A stretch of 64,000 bases of DNA from Closterium sp. NIES-65 (lineage: Eukaryota > Streptophyta > Zygnematophyceae > Desmidiales > Closteriaceae), in assembly GCA_948144175.1 (NCBI GenBank), contig CANXME010001279.1:186001-250000 (forward strand), written 5' to 3'. The notes beneath the pieces are model-generated. The model worked only from the letters and a program-made list of their open reading frames with translations, did not search any database and had not been told where the DNA came from. The first letter of the stretch is position 1; the number at the start of each line of letters is the position of its first letter. Made by a program: the position numbers and the translations under genes. Of this stretch, positions 31,094 through 43,232 are shown piece by piece.

Positions 31094-32280
31094 ATGGCTA
31101 CTCTCACTGTTCTTACCTTCGATCCAGAGGGCCGTCCGATCCAGTTTGAGAACTGGCTAGACGACTTACAGCTGTACCTACAGAGCGGGTCTAGGGACGG
31201 CGTCTCCTTGTTTGACCACACGTCTGGGGCCTCTCTCGCTCCTCCCGAGACAGCTGACAGTGCGACTCGCTCACAGTGGCTTGCCTGCCACTGCTACTCT
31301 CGGCCGCCTTATACTGCCCTACCTTTTTCCCGAGCTGTCAGCCTTTGCCACAGTCGACGACCTCATCACCCACCTTCGCACTACCGACACTCGCTACCTT
31401 GCCGCGCTTAAAACCGAGTTTCTAGACAAGAACCCCCCCCCCCCCTCATATACATCACTCTCTACTTCATCGTCACCCGCCTCCCTGAACCTCTTCGCGC
31501 AATCAGGGACCACTTTCTCGCCCTTGACCCCACAGACCTCACTGTCGACCTGCTCGAGAAGCACCCCATTGCAGGTGAGGCTAGCATAGTTGCTGTAGGT
31601 GCTGCTCGTGGCACTCCTTGCACTCCCTTCTTTGATTCTTTGAGGGATGTTCTCCTCCCCCCCTTGCTCCCTCTTTCGCTTCTGCTGTTGCTGTTGACTT
31701 CCTTCGTGCTGAGGATGTCGGGGCTGCGTCTGCTCCTAGTGGGAGGCGCCGCAGCAGCAAGGGCAAGGGAGGCAAGGGTGGTGGGGGTGGCAGCGGTGGA
31801 GGCGGTGGTGGAGGCGGTGGAGGTGGCGGTGGTGGCGGTGGGAGTGGTGGTGGGAGTGGGGGCGTCGGTGGTGGCGGTGGTGGTAGCGGTGGGAGTGGTG
31901 GTGGCGGCGGCGGCGGCGGCAGTGGGAGTGGTGGCGGCGGTGGTGGCGGCAATGAGAGTGGTGGCAGCGGCAGTGGTGGCGGTAGGGGTGGAGCCGTTCA
32001 GAGGGGAGGTTCTGGCGGTGGCCAGAGGCTGCAGCAGCAGCGTCCGCGCGAGACCCCTACGCCCCAGCAGCTTCGTGAGCGGTTTGCTCCGCGTGGGGCG
32101 TCTGGGGGTAGTGTTCGCTGCCAGTACGTCATTCGCATAGGTGACCGCGCTGGTCAGACATGCTGGAAGGTTGGTCACACACAGTCCCGCTGCTTCTCCC
32201 GACTTGACAAAGACTGGCGCGCAGAGTTTGGCGACGAGGCTGAGCTCCCCCGCTGGCTAGAGCTGATTATGATCGATGTG
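31094..32280 (+). pseudogene. Copia A gag, frameshifted
   Basis: ATG at 31094 opens MATLTVLTFDPEGRPIQFEN, the gag start shared with elements at 51895 and 60358. A deletion after QWLA and several frameshifts break it. A Gly/Ser-rich linker (about 31770-31990) precedes a zinc-knuckle-like block near 32120-32193 (C-x13-C-x4-H-x4-C). The gag C-terminus and the protease are largely deleted. Confidence 0.8.
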
Positions 32281-33670
32281 GATATGGTCTTCCCAAGTCT
32301 CTGCCTCCCCTCCTGCCCTCGCCTGCCCCGCCCTGCCTTCCTTGCGTCGAGGGGCAGCAGCGCGTCGCTCCTCAGTCCTCCTCGTTTCCCCCGACGACTG
32401 CTCCTCTGCAGACTCTCCACATGGACGTGTGGGGACTAGCCCGCGTCAGTGGACAGGGCCGCGAGCGCTGCTTTCTGCTGGTTGTTGACGACTACTCCCG
32501 TTACACAACGATCTTCCCCTTGCGCAGCGAGGGGGAGGTCCCTGATGTCTTGATCCCTTGGATCCGCGCTGCCCGTCTCCAGCTCCGCAAGCGGTTCCGC
32601 CAGGACCTTCCTGTCCTGCGTCTGCACTCGGACAGAGGTGGTAAGTTCTCGTCCGACCTCTTGCGGGACTTTTATCGTGGGGAGGGCATCCTCTAGTCGT
32701 TCACGCTTCCGGGCTCCCCGCAGCAGAATGGGATTGCTGAGCACCGCATTGGCTTAGTCATGGAGGTGGCTCGTACCTTCATGATCCATGCGGCTGCTCC
32801 CCATTTTCTGTGGCCGTTTGCGGTCTGGTACGCAGCGCATCAGCTCAACCTCTGGCCCCGTGTATCCTTGCCGGAGACCTCGCCTACACTGTGTTGGACG
32901 GGGGAGGTTGGCGATGCGGCGGTGTTCCGGGTCAGGGGCTCTCGTGCCTTTGTCCGCGATACTTCCGCGGACAAGCTCTCCTCCCGCGCCATTCCCTGTG
33001 TCTTCCTTGGCTTATCACTAACGCCCCTGGTTGGCAGTTTTACCACCCCACCACGCGCCGTGTCCTGCCCTCTCAGGATGTCACGTTTGACGAGTCGGTT
33101 CCCTTTTACCGTCTCCTCCCCTACCGCACTGCCCCTCTCCCCCCCCCGCCGCTCTTCCTCGCTCCAGGTCCCACTCCCCTTGTCGAGGTAATTGGCGACT
33201 CTGGTGCTGTTGGGGGTGGTGCTACTAGGGGTGCTGCGTCTGGGGCTGCTGAGCCTGATGGTACGGAGCCTGAGGGTGCGGGGTTTGGGGGTGCTGAGCT
33301 TGAGGGTGCGGAGCCTAGGGGTGCTGAGCCAGAGGGTACTGAGTCTGGGGGTGCTGAGCCTAGGGGTACCGCGTCTGCTGGAGGTCCTACGGGTTCCTCC
33401 TCACGGCAGTCTCGCCGGCGCGAGCCTCTCTCACCGCAGCAGCTGCGCGAGTGGTTTGCTCGGCGCACCTGCCTTCTGAATGGCACTGCTGGAGATGGAG
33501 GCCCTGCAGCTGGAGGCATTGGAGCTGGAGGCGTTGGAGCTGCTAATCCAAGAGGTGCTGGAGGTACTACTGTCACACGTCTCCTAGCCACTGTTGTCAC
33601 TGACCCTTCGTTCGAGTCCACTGCTGCGTCTCCCTTAGTTGCTGATCTTGTCGATTTTGTTGCTAGCTGG
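32281..33670 (+). pseudogene. Copia A integrase and linker
   Basis: Integrase core with Asp in LLVVDDYSRYTT (about 32480), Asp in LRLHSDRGGKFSS (about 32625) and Glu in SPQQNGIAEHRIG (about 32730). A TAG at about 32694 interrupts it. A Gly/Ala/Glu-Pro repeat linker (GAEP-type) follows, then PQQLREWFARR and the start of the RT domain (TDPSFESTAASPLVADLVDF), which stops abruptly at about 33670. Confidence 0.85.
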
Positions 33671-34983
33671 TAACTCTGTGACGACCGCTGCGTTGTCATG
33701 TAGTCAACCCAAGACACGTCTGCGTGTCCAGTGAGGACAACTGGACCCCGTCCTCCAAGCACGAGCCCCGTGCCTGATGTACTGCATAGATAGCGCAACA
33801 CCCTCTTAACGGCCTCCCAGTGCTCTGGTCAGTGTCTCCTGGGCGCAACGCAGCGAGCCAGGATGCTAAGAGGGTAGGCAAGGTCAGGTCGAGTGCAGGT
33901 CATCAGGTACGTGAGGCAGCCCACAAGCTCAGGATACGGGCCACTCGGCTCTACGGACTCATCCAAAAGTGGAGCTGAGAGCGAGCGAGTGGACTGGGGC
34001 GAGGAGGACCGTAAGCCAAAGTGCTGAAGGACCTGGTGCACCATGTGTGACTGAGTCAGGGTGATAGTGCGCCGTGCTCTGTCCCAAGTGATCTGCAAGC
34101 CAAGATAGCTGCGCAGCTCACCCAGGTCAGTGCAGATGTGTCTCTTCTACAGCTCCGACTTCACAAGGGTCAGTGCCTCAGTGTCAGCAGTGGCAAAAAC
34201 CAAGTTGTCAACGTACAAGAGGATGTAGAACGGCGACAACGAAGTGTTGGTGCGCAGAAACAGCGACGGGTCAGCAGTCAAAGGAGCAAACCCAAGGGCC
34301 GCAAGTGTCATTCTCAGTGTGTCGTGCCACTCATTAGGCGCTTGGCGGAGACCGTAGACTGGCCATCCAAGGCTCCACTGGGTACCCTCAGGAAACGACC
34401 CAGTGAAGCCACGAGGATGGCGCAACCAGATCTCGTCGTGCAGGGTGCCCTGCAAGAAAGCTGTGCTAAAGTCAAGAAAATGAAGCTCGTAGTTACGGTG
34501 AGCGGCAACGTGCAGCAGCACCCGAAGAGTGGTCATCTTCGGGGTAGATGAGAAGGTCTTGAAGAAGTCAACGCCCTGTCGCTGACTAAAGCCTCGTGCA
34601 ACGTAACGAGTCTTGAAGAGAGACGGAGAACCCGGCGGCCGCTTCACCCTGAAAATCCACATGCCATCGACTATGTTCGCCCCAGGAGGGGGAACTGCGT
34701 TGACGTAAGTGCTGTGGACTTCCAGGATGCTCTATGTCCATGGCTCAATGCCACTAAGAGGAGTAGGGACCCGTAATCACTTCTGCGTAAGAGCGCGGGG
34801 TCGGGATGTCTAGAGCATCCGCGTCTCCCTCGGGTGCAAGCAGCATGGCCACGAGATGAGGTACAGCAGCTGCAAGACACTCAAATTCCTCCTGCCTGTC
34901 CTCAAGGACGCCCGTGCCAGGAGCACACTCACCCTTGACGGACGGAGAACAGACAGACTCAGACTCTGCAACAAGACTAGTGG
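33671..34983 (-). pseudogene. Inverted RT and RNase H block of copia A
   Basis: Minus-strand text that should lie in plus orientation between 33670 and 34984. From 34983 leftward: the RT N-terminal region (GECAPGTGVLEDRQEE); RT with WIFRVKRPPGSP, VARGFSQRQGVDF and YVDNLVFA (catalytic YVDD changed to YVDN); then the connection and RNase H start ADVSWVD near 33710. Reading frames resume across both breakpoints if the block is flipped. Confidence 0.88.
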
Positions 34984-35345
34984 CATAGCTTTGGCTCCAG
35001 CTCTGTTTCTTGGCTGTCTACCCGCTCGTCTTCTGTTCTCAGTTCCAGTTGTGAGGCTGAGATCTACGCAGGGGCCATGGCTGCACAGGAGTTACGCTGC
35101 TCACCTACCGGCTGACCGGCCTGGGAGAGCGACCCCGTTCTCCTCCAGTTCTGAACGTAGACAACAAGGCCATGATTGCCTTGTGTCAGGAGCACAGACT
35201 GTAGCACAGAACGAAGCACATCGCTCTGCGTTCCTTCCTTGCTTGAGAGTTGCAGCAACGTGGTCAGCTTCATCTTGCTTACGTGGCCACTCGGGCCAAC
35301 ACTGTTGATATATTCACCAAGGCACTTCCGCCTGGTGATCATCAG
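34984..35345 (+). pseudogene. RNase H tail of copia A
   Basis: Continues, in plus orientation, the RNase H that stops at the inversion edge: SVSWLSTRSSSVLSSSCEAE then, after small deletions, ...NTVDIFTKALPPGDHQRF-like text near the end. Frameshifted. Confidence 0.8.
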
Positions 35346-35419
35346 CGTTTTTGTACGGCTTTAGGCCTTGTGCCTACTTTGTCTCACTTGCTCACTGCGT
35401 GACTTTGCTTGTACTGTGA

Positions 35420-35420
<1 letters not shown>

Positions 35421-35455
<35 letters not shown>
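35421..35455 (+). repeat. CT/TA microsatellite
   Basis: Short ctctctct run followed by about 12 TA units, between the RNase H end and the right LTR of element A. Confidence 0.95.
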
Positions 35456-35653
35456 CCTGCATGCTTTCACTTGCTAGGTTATGATCACCGTACTGTTTGT
35501 TCTCGTTTATAGAACTCTGCATGTGCACTGACCTTGCGGCCATTTGCTTGTGCTCGGAGTGTGTGGTAACTTTGTGATCCACCCTGAGCTTGCTTTGCTT
35601 TTCTTGACTAGTCTTGTGACCTCTTGCTCTCCCCCAATTTGCCTATGGGGGTG

Positions 35654-35784
35654 TGTCAAACTGTTATAATGTTTATATTGTGTAGGCTGTAGTGGGGTAG
35701 CCCATAAGGAGTACAACCCAATTAGGGTTAGTACTTGTACTCAGTTTCTTGTCAATGCATTCATTCTCGTTCAGTTTCTTGACA
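35654..35784 (+). repeat. Right LTR of copia element A
   Basis: 131 bp, differing from the left LTR at about half a dozen positions by eye. Ends TTCTTGACA followed by taggt. Confidence 0.9.
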
Positions 35785-36836
35785 TAGGTGATGCGTATGA
35801 CGTAGTGGATGATTCCACTAACTACAGTTTTTTACCCTTATAAAGTCGCAACTTTCGAAAGCCTACGTGTTAGCTCTTCTCGTGAAGAGCATGTAGTACC
35901 AGTGCTCTAATGGCAAAAACATCTACACGTGGTGCTAATGCAGTGATGTGTCAAGAGCACGCCTCTTAAAAAGGGGATGTTGTCCCAATGTCTTGCTACT
36001 GAGCCCACCCAATATTTCAGCCAATGGTGTCATTTTGGCACTATTATTCCTAACAAGTGTGTAAAGATGATCTTGACGAACACACTAAATAATAAACCAT
36101 ACCTTTATTCAAATTGCTAGATCTCTGTTACAACTTGTTGGTGGTGCACCTTGCCTTGCATTTACTGCATTTCTTGTTTCTCTTCCTAATCCAACTCCTC
36201 TTTCCTTTCGTTACCTTGACCTCTTCCTAATCCTGGTCCTAAAATTTCCTAACTAGCTAAATAGTATCAGAGCAGACCTGACCCTAGGCCTCCTTGTTTT
36301 TTTTTTTTCTATGACGCCCTTCTCACCGGCGACCATCTCGACGGTTGCGACATGCAGTGCAACCGTTTTTGCTCCTTTTCGTTGCAGCCCCGCTCTTCCC
36401 CGTCTCGTACCCCCACTACGGCCCTCGTCGGGGCCCCGCTGCTCTCGTTGCGGACCCCCGTCGTGAGTCCCGTCCTGGACCTTGTCACCACTCTTGTCGT
36501 GGTCCCCCATCGTGGGCAGTGCGCCTGCAACGCCAGCCGCCACCGTCCTGCCGCGGCTGCCGCTATGGGGGGGAGGTGAAGGGGGTGGTGGACGGCGCTT
36601 TAGACGGCGCTGATGCCGCACATGCGCCTTGCATCGATGACTGCCATAGGAGGAGGTGGATGGGGTGGCGGGAGTGGCTGATGCCCCTGCTAATGCGCTG
36701 TTGACCGCTGCTGCCGCACCTGACACTCCTGCACCTGCCACCACTTCACCAGCTGCGGAACCTTTTTTGGGGGGAAGGCTGTGAGGGTGGCAGCGTGAGC
36801 CTGCAGCGCTCTTGCGCCTCCTTCTCCTCTCCTTTC
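35785..36836 (+). mobile_element. Degenerate copia-related fragment with LTR-like end and primer-binding site
   Basis: gttggtggtgcacctt near 36140 matches the LTRs of the minus-strand element at 42.6-46.8 kb. A tRNA-Met-like primer site (tagtatcagagcag) sits at 36262-36275. Downstream GC-rich sequence resembles the leaders of other copia elements. No gag frame could be followed and the left boundary is unclear. Confidence 0.5.
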
Positions 36837-36849
36837 CACTCCTCGTTGC

Positions 36850-37192
36850 GCCCCCTCCTCCTCCTCCTCCTCCTCCTCCTCCTCCTCCTCCTCCTCCTCC
36901 TCCTCCTCCTCCTCCTCCTCCTCCTCCTCCTCCTCCTCCTAATCCTCCTCCTCCTCCTCCTCCTCCTCCTCCTCCTCCTCCTCCTCCTCCTCCTCCTCCT
37001 CCTCCTCCTCCTCCTCCTCCACTCCATTCCACTCTTCGTCGCGCCTCCTTCTCCTCCTCCTCTTCCTCCTCCTCCTCCTCCTCCTCCTCCTCCTCCTCCT
37101 CCTCCTCCTCCTCCTCCTCCTCCTCCTCCTCCTCCACTCCATTCCACTCTTCGTCGCGCCTCCTTCTCCTCCTCCTCCTCCTCCTCCTCTTC
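36850..37192 (+). repeat. Long CCT trinucleotide microsatellite blocks
   Basis: Three near-pure (CTC)n blocks separated by two copies of a cactccattccactcttcgtcg-like spacer (second half quoted only in part). Long apparent ORFs on both strands here are repeat artefacts. Confidence 0.95.
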
Positions 37193-37202
37193 CCCCCCCC
37201 CC

Positions 37203-37203
37203 C

Positions 37204-37297
<94 letters not shown>
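37203..37297 (+). repeat. CT dinucleotide microsatellite
   Basis: Almost uninterrupted (CT)n of about 95 bp directly after the CCT blocks and a short C-run. Confidence 0.97.
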
Positions 37298-37300
<3 letters not shown>

Positions 37301-38319
37301 CTGTTGCCTCTCCAACTGTCGCCACTCCTCCTCCTGCCATCGCTGAGCAACTGCCGCCACTTCACATGCCGTCGTTGCACCTGCTGCTGCCGCACCTGCC
37401 GCCAATGAGCCGTCCTCCCAGTCACCAGCCGTCGTTGCCGTCGCAACTGGTCACTGTGGACTTTGGGGGTGCTGCTTCTAGAGGGTCGCTGTGGACTCTG
37501 AGGGTACTGCTTCTGGAGGGTCGCTATGGACTCTAGGGGTGCTGCTGCTAAAGGTACTGACTCTGGGGTTGGTGGTTCCGAGGGTGCTGGCTCAGAGGGT
37601 GCTGCTTCTGGGGGTGCTGACACTGGGGGTGCTGGCTCCGGGGGTCCTACCACAGGAGGTACTAGATGTGGGGGTGCCGCTACAACAGGATGTCCACCGC
37701 AGCAATAGCAGCCCCGACCGTTGTAGCAGCAGCAGTCGCAACAACCGTTCCAACTACGGCAGCAGTCGTCGCCTCTTTGGTCTTCATTACCCCCCAACTG
37801 ACCGCCCACCTCTTCCTCCTCGCCATCTCTCCTAGTCTTATGGTCCCACGTTTCCTCTTCTGGACTCGTCTTTAGCTCGTGTTCGTCCTCGTTTACATCT
37901 CACTCCTCCTCTATCTCCTTACTAGATTCCTGACCCTCACATCTGGGTCCATAGTTCCCCTCGTGCTCGTCTTGCGCTTCCTGTTCCCATTCTCCACACT
38001 ATGCTCCTTAATTCTCGTCCCCCTCGTGTTCCGCCACCTGCTGTTCTCCTGTTACCTCCGCCGTCGTCCCTTGCTGTCCCCTCCTCTGAATTCCTCCATG
38101 CCACTTGCTCTGCGGAGAGTCACTCGACAAAGGCAGTGAGCTAGACTACCGGGGTTGGCACGAACTACTAGGAGTGATCGTAGCTTTGCTTAGTTCCTTA
38201 GTGCTTGCATATTCACGGGAGAAATCGACAAGATTTTCCACTAACAAAGTTGGAATTACAGAATATTTGTACATGGAATCACAACAATGACTGCATCGGG
38301 CACCTAGCAACTCTACAGC
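37298..38319 (+). pseudogene. Copia gag-pol linker debris
   Basis: Plus-strand text at 37460-37690 is the Gly-rich repeat (GADTGGAGSGG-type, ggggtgctg units) found between integrase and RT in the other copia elements. The rest is unrecognisable. Probably the remains of the element whose primer site lies at 36262. Confidence 0.45.
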
Positions 38320-39040
38320 TAGCCTGGTCGACCGCCAACACAGCTTGGTTGACCGCCTGCCAGCGTTGCGTAGGGGAGCCGCGCCAGCATCGTAGAAAGA
38401 CGAACTGCCAACACTGCAGGTCGATGGCGTGCCAACGATGCAGCAAAGCGGCTGTCCAGCGTTGCCTCGTAGAAGACAGCAGTGCGCACGCTTGCAGGTG
38501 CGCGCAGACGATTGGCCCAACTTGCGTTGCTGTGCATCCGTCGGCTGGTGTCTGCGCCTGACGAGCCACATCGACTTCGGGATACCAGCCCGAAGTCGCC
38601 TTCGCCATCGCGACCTCGACGATGTTCGTGTGCCTCCGCAAAACTCATCGAGCAGGTTACCCGGTCGACCTAGACACCACCAGGTGCTCTGGTCGACCAC
38701 CAAGTGCCTCCGGCCGACCACCAGGTGCCCCTGGTCGACCACAACTCCCGTAGAGCTACCCCCTGGTCGACGGACCCCTTCCGTCGACTCGAACTGTCAG
38801 CGGTTGTTGTCGAGCTCTCCTCGTCGGCCAATGCTCACTAGTCAGGTCGACGGACTACTCCATCGACCTCCCAGTCGAATTGCAGGTTGACAGACTGCTC
38901 CATCGACCTCCCGGTCGAGCTGCAGGTCGACGGGCTGCTCCGTCGACCTCCCGGTCGAGCTGCAGGTTGACGGATTGCTCCGTCGACCTCCCGGTCGAAC
39001 TGCACCTCCTGGTCGACGGCCCACCCATCGCCCAGACCAG
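38320..39040. repeat. GGTCGACC-rich region with 40-bp tandem repeat
   Basis: Many GTCGAC/GGTCGACC palindromes. From 38841 to about 39025 they form four units of a 40-bp repeat (cgacctccc at 38864, 38904, 38944, 38984). No coding sequence supported. Confidence 0.8.
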
Positions 39041-40359
39041 TCAGATGCAGCGCTCGAGCTCCATAGTCGATAGCAACACCACAGCAGTCCCCTGCAAGGC
39101 ACTACTACGACATAAGAGGGATATCTCTGAGGCCACGTTGTGCGCCACTTTGCTCGCCAAACAATAAGATATGGATGCTCCCCAGGAGCGCTCCACGCCA
39201 CGAAAAGAGAGACTTGCCTTTTGCACCAACAACAAAGAAGCGCGACGAGACACACGCCCATGGTGCCACTATTACAAAATGCAGGACTTTCGGTCACACA
39301 ACTGAGGGGCGCAACCTGCAAAATCTGCTGGACATATGGGCACACAGTGGGGCGATGAAACTTCTGCTCCAACCCCCAACAATTTGCCGACCCCACACCA
39401 CAGAATGAACAATCGGAGCAGGGCCGTCTAGAAGCACCTGCCCGTAAGGTAGATCGACCGTCTCTGGACCATTGGTCAGCCACATGCGCACCTGATGGAG
39501 AAAGTCAAAATATGTCGCAGCCGTCACAAGCCAGCGCCGCACACCACATCATCATCAAGATGGCAATGCGGCAGCCCTGATTCACAAGACAGACTAATCA
39601 GTGGCAACAGCGGCCACCCTCACCATCACCCGAACTTGGATCCGACCCATTGGAACCATGGCCCAGAAACGCCAGCAATCCCAGCAGTGGTCTGTATGAC
39701 GATGGCAATTGACAAGATTGGAATCCGTCAATCCTACTGCTTGAAATCTCACTGCTCAAGTATGATTTGTGGCCGATCCCTAAGAGTTGGACTATGCAAC
39801 AACATTTCTCCAAACGCGATCCCCCCTCCCCCTCCCCTTTATCTCACCTCACTTGGCGCTACTTGCACGCGAAAACAATGACGATTATAACACCATGTAC
39901 CTTGATAGTTATTGCATACAACACATGGTGGGCTCTAAGTGCTTCATTCAAACGCCGTCTAGACATACATGGTCACATATATATATATCACCGTAGTGAA
40001 TAACAAGAGGCTGTAGACAAACACACAAGGGACTATCGACCTGAAGGAACACGACATCAACATGCACATCACCCTCAACGACGTACTCGCCGTGAAGTAT
40101 ATGTGGTTCTACCTGCAGTCAGCAACTTAGCTCGTTCACTGCAGCATGGAACTCCGCACCGATCTAGCATCGTGCGACATCGAGCTTCACTACACCGTCC
40201 CCAACAAACGACGGCAATACTAGGGGTGTGCAAAATAACAGAATGGTTACGTACTCGACTTCCACACGCTCGACAGTACAGACGAGTTAATTCACCTCGT
40301 CCGACTGGTTGCACTCTGATGGCAGGCGCAGGATGCCTCACCACCTTCAACCTTAGTAA
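39041..40359. other. Unassigned stretch
   Basis: No gene or repeat family recognised; short overlapping frames only. Confidence 0.3.
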
Positions 40360-40535
40360 GTGAATCTCCACAATTCCGGGCCCGACAGAGTCTGTCGTGA
40401 TTGCCACACGCCTACCGCCCCGAGCAATACCGTAGCTGACGCTAGGCTCGAAGTAAATGAAGAAGCCGAGCATTTCGAGCCGCCTGAAAAAAGAGTGTCA
40501 TTTATGGAAATCATCGTCACCACGACAGCCATATC
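40360..40535 (+). pseudogene. 5' part of an unknown ORF split by the LINE
   Basis: Frame starting MNLHNSGPDRVC and running to TTTAIS at the LINE insertion point. The same frame resumes after the LINE at 58843 (TTTAISPPRAFSKPDAAYER) and ends at 58919. No domain recognised. It may be part of an older mobile element. The LINE target duplication lies inside this frame. Confidence 0.45.
40520..40535 (+). repeat. LINE target-site duplication, left copy
   Basis: CCACGACAGCCATATC, identical to 58843-58858, directly before the LINE 5' end. Confidence 0.9.
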
Positions 40536-40911
40536 GCGACGAACCGATTGGTACACTTTTAATGTTCATCATGTGAACATCGTATCAAGAGCTTCTCGGG
40601 ATCTGCTGTTCAGCTTCTTCAATCCAAGCAATCTCAAGGCTTCATCAGCTAACACCCTGTCATTGATTCATTGTGCTTCACGAGAGTTTTCCAAAGGGAA
40701 TCCTGATTGGCTATTCGTATTTCATGGCGTTCTCAAGGCTACTGATGATCACCCACAGGTCTTATCAGCAACAACTCAGCACTTACATCAAGAGCACTGG
40801 TTTGATGGGAAGACGCTGCGTCTATATTATACTGGGCTCAGACGTTTGGCAACTCAGGCATTTCATGCTTTTCTAAATTAACTGTAGCTGATCTTCGCTC
40901 ATCATCGCCCT

Positions 40912-42234
40912 ATGGCGCGTCCTCCTCCCAAGGAACGTGCTCCGCTCATTCCGAAACGTGCTGCTCCTGGTGGTGCTATTTCGGATCTTGAATGCAAGGG
41001 GAAACAAGTGGAGGAGAATGAGCCGATTTTCAGGTTTATCACTGGAAGAAAAGCTGGCTGCACTTACCTCTGCGCATGATATTGACAACGACGACGACTT
41101 CACGGAAGATGACTCGGACACAGAGCTGGAGTTTGAGATATCCAGTGACTCTTCTGCAAAGCTTCGTTACATGGCTATCCTGCTTCTGCCTCTCGTGCTG
41201 CAGCCGGAAATCGCCTTGGTCATCGTCACCGCACGGATGCTGCTAAAGCGTGTTTGGTCTTCCTTGCTTTCTGATGGCGCTAACACGAAGGTTGACTTTC
41301 AGGACATTCATCCTGCGTATGTCGCAAAAACCAAGTTCAGTCGCCTGCAGTTATAATTTCACAAAGAAGAGGATGCCATTAAAGCGAGACAATCGGTTCT
41401 AGAGTATCAGAAGCCAAATGGAACATCGTACCCGCTGCATTGGCTTCATACTGAAAACGCGGTCTTCGCTAAAGAGAAAGCTACCAATCCACGACTCATT
41501 GAAGTGGTTTTTAAAGACATACCTGCGAACATTACACCGGAGGCTGTCGAGGAGCTGCTGGTGAAGTACAAGTTGAAGGTTCGGCAGGTCACGCCTTTCC
41601 TGGAGAGCCATTGCTTCCACTGGGTTGTACATCTTGTCTCTGGAGCTAACACAGGGGTTATCAAGGGACTGGAAGTTCCGCATCCGGAGGATAAGAAGAG
41701 GCGTTGGATTCATCAGGTCAACCACCCGCAGGAGAAGGGCAAGACGCTCTTGGTCCATTACCCTGCGCTCTCCTGTCGGCTCAGTGGGGGATGGCACTAT
41801 GATACGTATCATGATGCCTTCATCACAGACCGACAGCATAACATAGGGAAATGGAGCTTGAGTTTAGGTCGTGTGCACGGGATTGACAGTAACGGTGCAG
41901 CTGCTCGATTTCATGATCCAGCTTCTCTTACCTGTTCTTCGGATCCTAACCACTCAGCCGCTTGTCGCAGCTTCCTCGCTAACTGCAACAACTCTTGTTC
42001 GTCCGATCCTGCTCGACCAGGCGATTGTGTTGATCTCCACCGGAAGTTCCAGGGAGGAATGGATTTGCACTAAGATCTGCTGCGGGAAAGCACACGGGAA
42101 GCTGTTTGTCACTTCTGCAGAGATCGTCACCTCGGCGCGTCATGTGCACGGTCAGGGAGAGCTCGGTGGTGATACTCGGTTGACGAGGGAGAAAGAGAAT
42201 CTGCACACGGTTCGCAAGGAGTATGGGATCTAAT
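40912..42234 (+). pseudogene. LINE ORF1 remnant
   Basis: Begins MARPPPKERAPLIPKRAAPG and, after frameshifts near 41025 and a stop near 41354, continues in other frames. Acidic linker (DNDDDFTEDDSDTELEFE), a stretch with an RRM-like opening (VVFKDIPANITPEAVEELL, near 41510), and a C-terminal part to about 42073. ORF1 proteins of LINEs bind the element RNA. The RRM-like reading is inference from this short motif only. Confidence 0.6.
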
Positions 42235-42339
42235 GGCTCCAGAGAAACTCACCATGGCGATAGCACTTGGTTCGGTGTTAGCTGCTCTGTTCTGTATCAC
42301 CAGCCTGTGGATGCGTAGAGGCGATCAAGGAGTTATTAA

Positions 42340-42622
42340 ATGAATACACGAAACACCCTGTCGTTTGCGGGCCTGAGTGTTAACGGCCTGGGGGATTTCA
42401 CGAAGCGGAAACGTACAACGACATGGATTAATAGCAGAAAAGGAGCAGATGTAATGGTTTTTTCGGATACCCGAATAGCAGATGATCACACTTACTGACC
42501 TTCTCTTAACCTCACCTCTCTCGCCGTTGCCTCGTCTGTGAAACGAGCTGGTGGTGTTGCAGTCCTGAGCCGGCGAATAGATCTCTCTTTTCACAACCCT
42601 TTAGCCCATCCTTTCGAGAGTT
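42340..42622 (+). pseudogene. LINE ORF2 part 1: endonuclease N-terminus
   Basis: ATG at 42340 opens MNTRNTLSFAGLSVNGLGDF, followed by ADVMVFSDTRIADD, the start of an APE/EEP-type endonuclease. A TGA at 42497-42499 interrupts. It is cut by the copia insertion just after ...HPFES. Confidence 0.8.
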
Positions 42623-42865
42623 TAACGAGGATAAGTAGATTAAACTAGGGCCTAGGCTTAGTAGCCTAGGCCCAACTAGGATGTCGAGCGGGTTTCTCCT
42701 AGGGTGAGTGTCGAGTGAGTTGGAAGAGAAGTTGGGAGAATGTGTGTTTCACTATAGGGTTCGAAGTACATATAGCAAAGGAAACACATAAGGTGCACCA
42801 CCAAACAAAGTTTAAATAACTACACTAACTACAGCTACAGGCAGTTACAAATATAAGTTTTGACA
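42623..42865 (-). repeat. 3' LTR of the minus-strand copia element
   Basis: Matches 46534-46776 (shared gcctaggct...agtagcctaggcc and aaggtgcaccacca phrases) with many substitutions. The left edge is approximate. Confidence 0.75.
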
Positions 42866-43232
42866 CATCCTTCCGGAAGACTTGTTACGGTGGAAGTCCA
42901 CTGCTTGTGATAATAAACGAGAAATGAATGAATTGAGCAGAATGAGGAGTACAAGTAGGAAACCCTAAAGTGTTGTACCCCATATGAACTGCCCCAGTAC
43001 AGCCTACACAGACTATAGCATATACGCCTGACACACCCCCATAGGCAAAGTGGGGGAGAACAAGGGGTCACAAGACCAGTCAAGCAAAGCAAGGCAAGCT
43101 CAGGGTGGATCACAACGTCACCACACAGTCCGAGCATAAGAGCAAGGCCACAAGGCCAGTTCACATGCAAGATCATATATATAAAGGTAAACAAGCAAGT
43201 GCAGGTATAGAAAGAGGACAGCACAAACAAGG

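Larger units (their letters stand above)
30490..35784 (+). mobile_element. Ty1/copia element A, defective, with an internal inversion
   Basis: Bounded by two 131-bp LTRs (30490-30620 and 35654-35784), each starting TGTCAAACTG and ending TTCTTGACA. Flanks tagat/taggt fit a one-mismatch 5-bp target duplication. A primer-binding-like site (tggttttagagcagg) follows the left LTR and a polypurine tract (tatgggggtg) precedes the right one. Content is leader repeats, gag, integrase, an inverted RT/RNase H block and the RNase H tail. Stops and frameshifts throughout show it is dead. Confidence 0.9.

Noticed and set aside
31462-32178. Long minus-strand Thr/Ala-rich or Pro/Leu-rich frames
   Set aside because: Antisense shadow of the Gly-rich linker of copia A gag. 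The same effect occurs at 60843-61512 and 52392-52700.
36253-37809. 518-codon minus-strand frame and several poly-Pro, poly-Leu or poly-Gly frames on the other strand
   Set aside because: They exist only because CCT and CT microsatellites lack stops in any frame; no domain or conservation.
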